NCBI GenBank assembly: GCA_023230265.1
Contig: JALNXR010000044.1
Location: forward strand, 1 to 11,420
DNA from: Bacteroidales bacterium
GTDB lineage: Bacteria > Bacteroidota > Bacteroidia > Bacteroidales > UBA932
Direction: 5' to 3'
Length of the DNA: 11,420 nucleotides
Made by a program: the position numbers and the translations under genes. Below the pieces are notes generated by a model. That model did not search any database. It had not been told where the DNA came from and saw only the letters and a program-made list of their open reading frames with translations. Of this stretch, positions 7,466 through 11,420 are shown piece by piece; position 1 is the stretch's first letter, and each line of letters starts with the position of its first letter.

Positions 7466-7792
7466 ATGGAAGAATTTGGCTTCAAAATCTCAAAGAGCAC
7501 CAGAATTGATCTTGATTCTGCATGTCAATCTCTTTATAATCAGATTGCTTCTAAAGTTCCGGATATAAGAACTTGTATTAACTGCGGATCCTGCTCAGCA
7601 TCCTGCACTGCCGCCACATTTAGAAGGACCAGTTTCAGGGGTGCAATACTGCATATTAACAGGGGATTTGACAAAAAAGCTGTAGAGTTTCTCAAAAGCT
7701 GCATGCTGTGCGGTAAGTGTTTTCTTGTATGCCCAAGGGGCATTGACACCCGCAATATTATACTGGAAATTATCAGATCAGAGGAGGGATAA
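7466..7792 (+). CDS. hdrC: HdrC-like small ferredoxin with two 4Fe-4S clusters
   Basis: A 108-residue protein whose two CxxCxxCxxxC(P) motifs would bind two cubane 4Fe-4S clusters: Cys37, 40, 43, 47 (CINCGSCSASC) and Cys79, 82, 85, 89 (CMLCGKCFLVCP). Spacing and size fit HdrC, which relays electrons between HdrA and the catalytic CCG subunit. The ATG at 7466, 4 bases after the hdrA stop, is preferred over an in-frame upstream start at 7409, which would overlap hdrA by more than 50 bases and add residues that look unlike HdrC. There is no membrane segment. The fused protein downstream also contains an HdrC-like domain, so this one may be the soluble adaptor that docks HdrA to it. Confidence 0.88.
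   Translation: MEEFGFKISKSTRIDLDSACQSLYNQIASKVPDIRTCINCGSCSASCTAATFRRTSFRGAILHINRGFDKKAVEFLKSCMLCGKCFLVCPRGIDTRNIILEIIRSEEG
7782..7788 (+). promoter_or_regulatory. Strong Shine-Dalgarno sequence before the GTG start of the fusion gene
   Basis: AGGAGGG lies 6 bases before the GTG at 7795, inside the last codons of hdrC. It supports GTG as the true start of the membrane fusion protein. It stands out because the other genes here show no clear Shine-Dalgarno sequence. Confidence 0.55.
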
Positions 7793-7794
7793 TT

Positions 7795-9600
7795 GTGAAA
7801 GAGAGGCTTGTTTTTGGATATGACCCCTTTGTACTTCCCTTCCTGACAGGAATGATATTTATTATCGGTTACCTGTTGGTCGGAACCATAAGGATAATTA
7901 TTTGCCTAAACGGCAGGGAGAGAAAGAGGCTGTTGACTATTTTCCATCCGGCCACTGCGTTCAGGATTGTAAAGGATATTTTTGCAGATTGTCTTCTGCA
8001 TATTAAAATTTTCAAGAGGAATGTTCTTCTTGGGTATATGCATGCAAGCATTGCTTTCGGGTGGTTTATGCTTATAGTATTGGGCCACATAGAAGTAATG
8101 CTTTTCACTCCCCAGAGAAACGGAATTTTATACTACCCCATCTTTTTCCGTTATTTCGTGATGGAGACGGAGCAAACATTGAGAGGCTCATTCTACTTTT
8201 TTGTTATGGACCTTTGCCTGCTGATTGTCCTCAGCGGTATAGGGCTGGCAATATACAAACGTTTTAAATCCCACAGGCTGGGAATGAAGAGGACTACAAA
8301 GCTAAGATTGGGTGACAATATTGCACTCTATTCTCTCTGGCTGATATTTCCGCTGCGACTGCTTGCAGAAAGTTTCACTGCTGATATTAGCGGGGGCAGT
8401 TTTCTGACAAAAGGGATTAACTCTTTGTTACATAGCTTTGTGTCAAATCCTTCGAACATTTCCATGGTATGGTGGGCATACTCTTCTGCACTCGGGCTTT
8501 TCTTTTTTGCTCTTCCCTTTTCAAGATACATGCATATTCCCACTGAGATACTTCTGATAGCTCTCAGACATGCAAAAATCGAGGCTACATCTCTCAGGGA
8601 CGGATATTCAGAAGCTGAGATCTACTCCTGCTCCCGCTGTGGTATTTGCATTGACGCCTGCCCGATGACATTTAATAACCAGGATGTTAAATTCACATCT
8701 GTCTATTATATCAGACTTCTCAGAAGAAGAGAGAATGCCTCTGTCCCGGCCGGGATGTGCCTTATGTGCAATAAGTGTGTAGAACTCTGCCCGGTTGGAA
8801 TCGATTCAACTGCAATCAAGCTGATAAACAGGGAAATCTTAAATAAAAGGATTTCATTCGATTACACCCCTGTGAATTTGTCTGATCCGGAAATCAATCT
8901 GGCAGAAGCTGGTAAAGCAAAACTACTCTACTACGGAGGCTGTATGACAGCCCTTACCCCCTCTGTCTCCTTTTCTATTTTCAAAATCCTGGAAAAGGCA
9001 GGTATTGAGTACATCCACATGGATAAAGAGAATACAATATGTTGCGGAAGACCTCTGCTTCTTTCGGGGAACCTCAAAGATGCAAAAGAGCTGATAAGTA
9101 AGAACAGGAAGCTGATCCTCGACTCCGGATGTCAGACTCTCCTGGTCTCCTGTCCCATCTGTTACAAGATGTTCACAGAGGAGTATGATCTAAAAAATAT
9201 AAGAGTTGTACACCATTCTGTATATATCAATGAGCTGATAAACAATGGTGAAATATCGGTCAAAAAGTCTGCTGACTCATGTGTTTACCATGATCCTTGT
9301 GAACTGGGCAGAGGTTCCGGGATATATGATCAGCCCAGGAGTGTTCTGGAATCTATAATGGATCTTAAGGAGGCACCCGAAGAGAAGAGGGAAAGCATAT
9401 GTTGCGGAGGCTCCCTTGGCAGCATTGCCCTCTCATACAACAACAGAAAAGAGATAGCTAAAGGATCTTTAAATAACCTGATGCGTTACTCTCCTGATAT
9501 CCTGGTTACATCATGTCCTTTATGCCTGAGAACCTTCTCTTCTGTAAATGAAAAAAGAACAGCTGATATAGCTCAGGTTGTTTATGAACATATGATATAA
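7795..9600 (+). CDS. Membrane heterodisulfide-reductase-like fusion: cytochrome b-like + HdrC + HdrB/D (DsrM/DsrK-like)
   Basis: A 601-residue protein with three modules. Residues 1-250 carry about five membrane segments (near 11-38, 80-105, 132-156, 174-196, 224-244). His83 and His98 flank one helix and His247 ends another, which are candidate b-heme ligands as in DsrM/HdrE/NarI-type subunits. Residues 275-335 hold two 4Fe-4S motifs: Cys279, 282, 285, 289 and Cys322, 325, 328, 332. Residues 376-600 hold two CCG domains, each with complete CX31-39CCX35-36CXXC spacing: Cys383, 416/417, 453, 456 and Cys502, 536/537, 574, 577. In HdrB/HdrD such motifs bind the noncubane clusters that cleave disulfides. 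It likely exchanges electrons with menaquinone and with the upstream HdrA/HdrC; substrate unknown. The start is GTG, 2 bases after hdrC, behind a strong ribosome site. A DsrMK-like or generic quinone-linked Fe-S oxidoreductase is the main alternative reading. Confidence 0.88.
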   Translation: MKERLVFGYDPFVLPFLTGMIFIIGYLLVGTIRIIICLNGRERKRLLTIFHPATAFRIVKDIFADCLLHIKIFKRNVLLGYMHASIAFGWFMLIVLGHIEVMLFTPQRNGILYYPIFFRYFVMETEQTLRGSFYFFVMDLCLLIVLSGIGLAIYKRFKSHRLGMKRTTKLRLGDNIALYSLWLIFPLRLLAESFTADISGGSFLTKGINSLLHSFVSNPSNISMVWWAYSSALGLFFFALPFSRYMHIPTEILLIALRHAKIEATSLRDGYSEAEIYSCSRCGICIDACPMTFNNQDVKFTSVYYIRLLRRRENASVPAGMCLMCNKCVELCPVGIDSTAIKLINREILNKRISFDYTPVNLSDPEINLAEAGKAKLLYYGGCMTALTPSVSFSIFKILEKAGIEYIHMDKENTICCGRPLLLSGNLKDAKELISKNRKLILDSGCQTLLVSCPICYKMFTEEYDLKNIRVVHHSVYINELINNGEISVKKSADSCVYHDPCELGRGSGIYDQPRSVLESIMDLKEAPEEKRESICCGGSLGSIALSYNNRKEIAKGSLNNLMRYSPDILVTSCPLCLRTFSSVNEKRTADIAQVVYEHMI

Positions 9601-9652
9601 TATTCAGGAACATTTTAAATAAATATATTAAACTTTGCCCCTTAGAGAGACT

Positions 9653-10930
9653 ATGACAGATTACAAACTACTTAACATCGCCACAGGAAAGATTTTTGAA
9701 GAGAGAGGATGGACCCTTTCTGACCCGGATTACGGAAAGCCCTCACTGATAAGAACTATTTATGAAGAAAAAAGGTTGTGTAATCCCCTGAAACGAACCG
9801 ATTTTTACAAATATTCCTGCTGGCTTCCGGTCAGAAGGTTTCTTGAAGGTTCTTCACCCACCGTTACATACAGAAGTAAAAAGCTGTCTGCTCTGCTTGG
9901 CACAGAAAATCTATACATAAGCTTTAGCGGATACTGGCCCGAGATAGGGGCCAATATGACTACATGCACATTTAAAGAGACAGAAGCATACTCTGTATGC
10001 GGGAGACTGGATATTGACAACAAAAAGGTAATGGTAGTGGCATCTGCCGGAAATACTGCAAGATCTTTTGCCAAGGTTTGTTCCGATAATAAGATTCCCC
10101 TATTGATTGTTATTCCGCGCGGGAATCTGGACGCAATGTGGTTCCCAACACCTCCGGACGAATGTGTTAAACTGGTATGTACACCAGAAGGGTCTGATTA
10201 TTATGATGCTATCGACCTGGCCGCAAAAATTTGTTCTTCTCCTCTTTTCTTTGAGGAGGGTGGCGCCAAAAATGTGGCAAGAAGGGATGGTATGGGCACT
10301 ACACTCCTCTCAGCCGTTTCAGAAATAGGAGAGATCCCTCACTACTATTTTCAGGCAATTGGCAGCGGAACAGGCACTATTGCAGCCTGGGAAGCCAACC
10401 TCAGGCTGATTGAGGATGGCCGGTTTGGTACCAGAAAGATGAAACTTATTCCATCCCAGAATATTCCTTTTACACCCATGTATGATGCATGGAAAGCAGA
10501 CAGCAGAGAACTGTTACCATTTAATCCTGAAGATGCAAGGGAAAAAGCACTGGAAATTATTTCAAAGGTTCTTTCTAACAGGAAGCCCCCCTACTCTGTT
10601 CCCGGTGGATTATTTGACGCACTCAAAGATAGCGGTGGTGATATGGAGATTGTGACAAATGAAGAGTGCTCGAGGGCATGCACTATGTTTGAGGAGTCAG
10701 AAGGTATTGATATTCATCCCGCTGCAGGAGTTGCTCTGGCCTCTCTGATTAATTGCCTGAAATCAGGCAAAGTAGAAAGAGAAAAAATTATTATGCTAAA
10801 TATTACAGGCGGAGGTGAAAAGAGGTTCATAAAAGAGAACAAAATTGTAATGCTGCAACCCAGACTGATTATTGACAACAATCTGGATAAGAGTACTATT
10901 TCCAGGACCGCAGAATTACTTTTCGATTAA
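9653..10930 (+). CDS. Cysteate synthase-like PLP enzyme (threonine synthase fold)
   Basis: Archaeal cysteate synthase makes L-cysteate from O-phosphoserine and sulfite, a route to coenzyme M; it evolved from threonine synthase. From the ATG at 9653 the protein is 425 residues. Features match the Methanosarcina enzyme as I recall it: SWLP-like CWLPVRRF (56-63), LYISFSGYWPE (87-97), the PLP lysine Lys108 in CTFKETEA, SAGNTAR (131-137), GGAKNVARRDGMGT (203-216), the phosphate loop GSGTGT (237-242), NRKPPYSVPGGLFDAL (309-324) and LNITGGG. The N-terminal Cys pairs of the archaeal zinc-ribbon-like region are absent. A TTG start at 9635 is possible but less likely. It follows the hdr fusion by 52 bases on the same strand and ends 16 bases before a convergent gene. 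In Bacteroidota such an enzyme could supply cysteate for capnine-type sulfonolipids. A threonine synthase paralogue with another substrate is the alternative. Confidence 0.82.
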   Translation: MTDYKLLNIATGKIFEERGWTLSDPDYGKPSLIRTIYEEKRLCNPLKRTDFYKYSCWLPVRRFLEGSSPTVTYRSKKLSALLGTENLYISFSGYWPEIGANMTTCTFKETEAYSVCGRLDIDNKKVMVVASAGNTARSFAKVCSDNKIPLLIVIPRGNLDAMWFPTPPDECVKLVCTPEGSDYYDAIDLAAKICSSPLFFEEGGAKNVARRDGMGTTLLSAVSEIGEIPHYYFQAIGSGTGTIAAWEANLRLIEDGRFGTRKMKLIPSQNIPFTPMYDAWKADSRELLPFNPEDAREKALEIISKVLSNRKPPYSVPGGLFDALKDSGGDMEIVTNEECSRACTMFEESEGIDIHPAAGVALASLINCLKSGKVEREKIIMLNITGGGEKRFIKENKIVMLQPRLIIDNNLDKSTISRTAELLFD

Positions 10931-10946
10931 CAGAAGATCATTCCTA

Positions 10947-11420
10947 TTATCTTTTAACCACTGCCGACCAGCCGCTCTCATTCTGCAGGCGATCAAGTAC
11001 TGTAACCACATACCTGACCCTTCTCTCCCTTCCTACGTAAAATCTCTCTTCTCCGGTTACAGCTACAAGAGCAGAGGGGTCTTTCAGATCAATCTCCTGA
11101 TCGTTTCTGAATTTATAAACGCAGTAGAAATGTGGTCTTTGCATGGGGTCTTCCACCTTTATTGATTCCCATAACAGAAATCCCTTTTTATATGTAAGGA
11201 TGGATACCGGATCGGGGGATAATGTATCAATATGAGAATAGAGAGGTGTAAGTGCAGGATATCTTTGATAGTTCTGCATAAGACTGTCCATAAGCTCTTT
11301 CTGGTCAGAGAAAGAGAGCCCGCTCCACCAGATGTTACCTCCGGCAGCCGGATTCTCTCTTACGAGTGCCATCTTACGGTATAACTGATTTACAATATCT
11401 CCGTTTTTATTTTTGAAATT
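10947..11420 (-). CDS. Family 10 glycosyl hydrolase-like protein (GHL10), C-terminal part
   Basis: The minus-strand frame is open from the right edge to a TAA at 10949-10947, giving 157 visible residues; an internal Met at 11372 is not the real start because the frame continues with DIVNQLYRK before it. The visible part includes the end of the catalytic-domain region (GGNIWWSGLSF, then a helix with DSLMQNYQRYPALTPLYSHI). A fibronectin-III-like C-terminal domain follows (LSPDPVSIL, LLWESI, FYCVYKF, ALVAVTGEERFYV, RYVVTVLDRLQNES). This order is what I recall for Bacteroidota GHL10 (DUF187/YngK-like) proteins, usually secreted and acting on cell-surface or peptidoglycan-related glycans. The catalytic acidic residues and the signal peptide are outside the window, so activity cannot be judged. 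Confidence 0.75.
   Translation of the reverse strand, partial: NFKNKNGDIVNQLYRKMALVRENPAAGGNIWWSGLSFSDQKELMDSLMQNYQRYPALTPLYSHIDTLSPDPVSILTYKKGFLLWESIKVEDPMQRPHFYCVYKFRNDQEIDLKDPSALVAVTGEERFYVGRERRVRYVVTVLDRLQNESGWSAVVKR

Noticed and set aside
9629..9637. Possible -7 element TAAACTTTG before the cysteate synthase-like gene
   Set aside because: The spacing between TA and TTTG is three bases instead of two and no -33 box is clear; too weak to list as a promoter, although a separate promoter is not excluded.
9635..9652. TTG start adding six residues to the cysteate synthase-like protein
   Set aside because: TTG is rare as a start, no ribosome site supports it, and the added residues resemble nothing in the family; the ATG at 9653 is adequate.
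11166..11372. Stand-alone 141-residue protein starting at 11372
   Set aside because: The reading frame stays open to the right edge with sensible residues, and the content matches the C-terminal part of a much longer GHL10-like protein.

Overview
The window looks like a chromosomal piece of an anaerobic Bacteroidota (probably Bacteroidales) genome. Three things support this. Most genes lack a Shine-Dalgarno sequence, and two have a TAnnTTTG -7 element like that of the Bacteroidota primary sigma factor. CarA and CarB resemble the eukaryote-like type that I recall from this phylum. The right edge carries the end of a family 10 glycosyl hydrolase-like protein of a form common in Bacteroidota. 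The assignment is an inference; there is no rRNA or other marker here.

Layout from left to right: (1) The first 75 bases are the start of a minus-strand secreted protein, of which only the signal peptide is in the window. (2) A 191-base divergent spacer holds a likely carA promoter and is followed by carA-carB, 2 bases apart, encoding both subunits of carbamoyl-phosphate synthase. (3) rmuC runs convergently to carB. (4) A MarR-family regulator is divergent from rmuC across a 79-base spacer. (5) Downstream of marR lies a tight cluster of three heterodisulfide-reductase-like genes: a short HdrA flavoprotein, a small HdrC ferredoxin, and a 601-residue membrane protein. The last fuses a cytochrome-b-like membrane domain, an HdrC-like ferredoxin domain and two complete HdrB/HdrD-type CCG domains. 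(6) After 52 bases comes a PLP enzyme closely resembling archaeal cysteate synthase. (7) The C-terminal part of the GHL10-like protein is on the minus strand and runs off the right edge.

The accessory interest is in 5.9-10.9 kb. The marR and hdr genes look like one regulatory unit: a TTGA...TATTCAA inverted-repeat element occurs both in the rmuC/marR spacer and between marR and hdrA. The Hdr-like proteins could form a membrane-bound, menaquinone-linked thiol/disulfide or sulfur-compound oxidoreductase, with electrons passing between FAD in HdrA, the HdrC clusters, and the hemes and noncubane clusters of the fusion. The cysteate-synthase-like gene next to it suggests sulfonate chemistry, either cysteate for sulfonolipids or a sulfonated thiol. 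That link rests only on gene order. The carAB, rmuC and GHL10 genes are ordinary. No tRNA, rRNA, CRISPR array, insertion sequence or convincing intrinsic terminator was seen.
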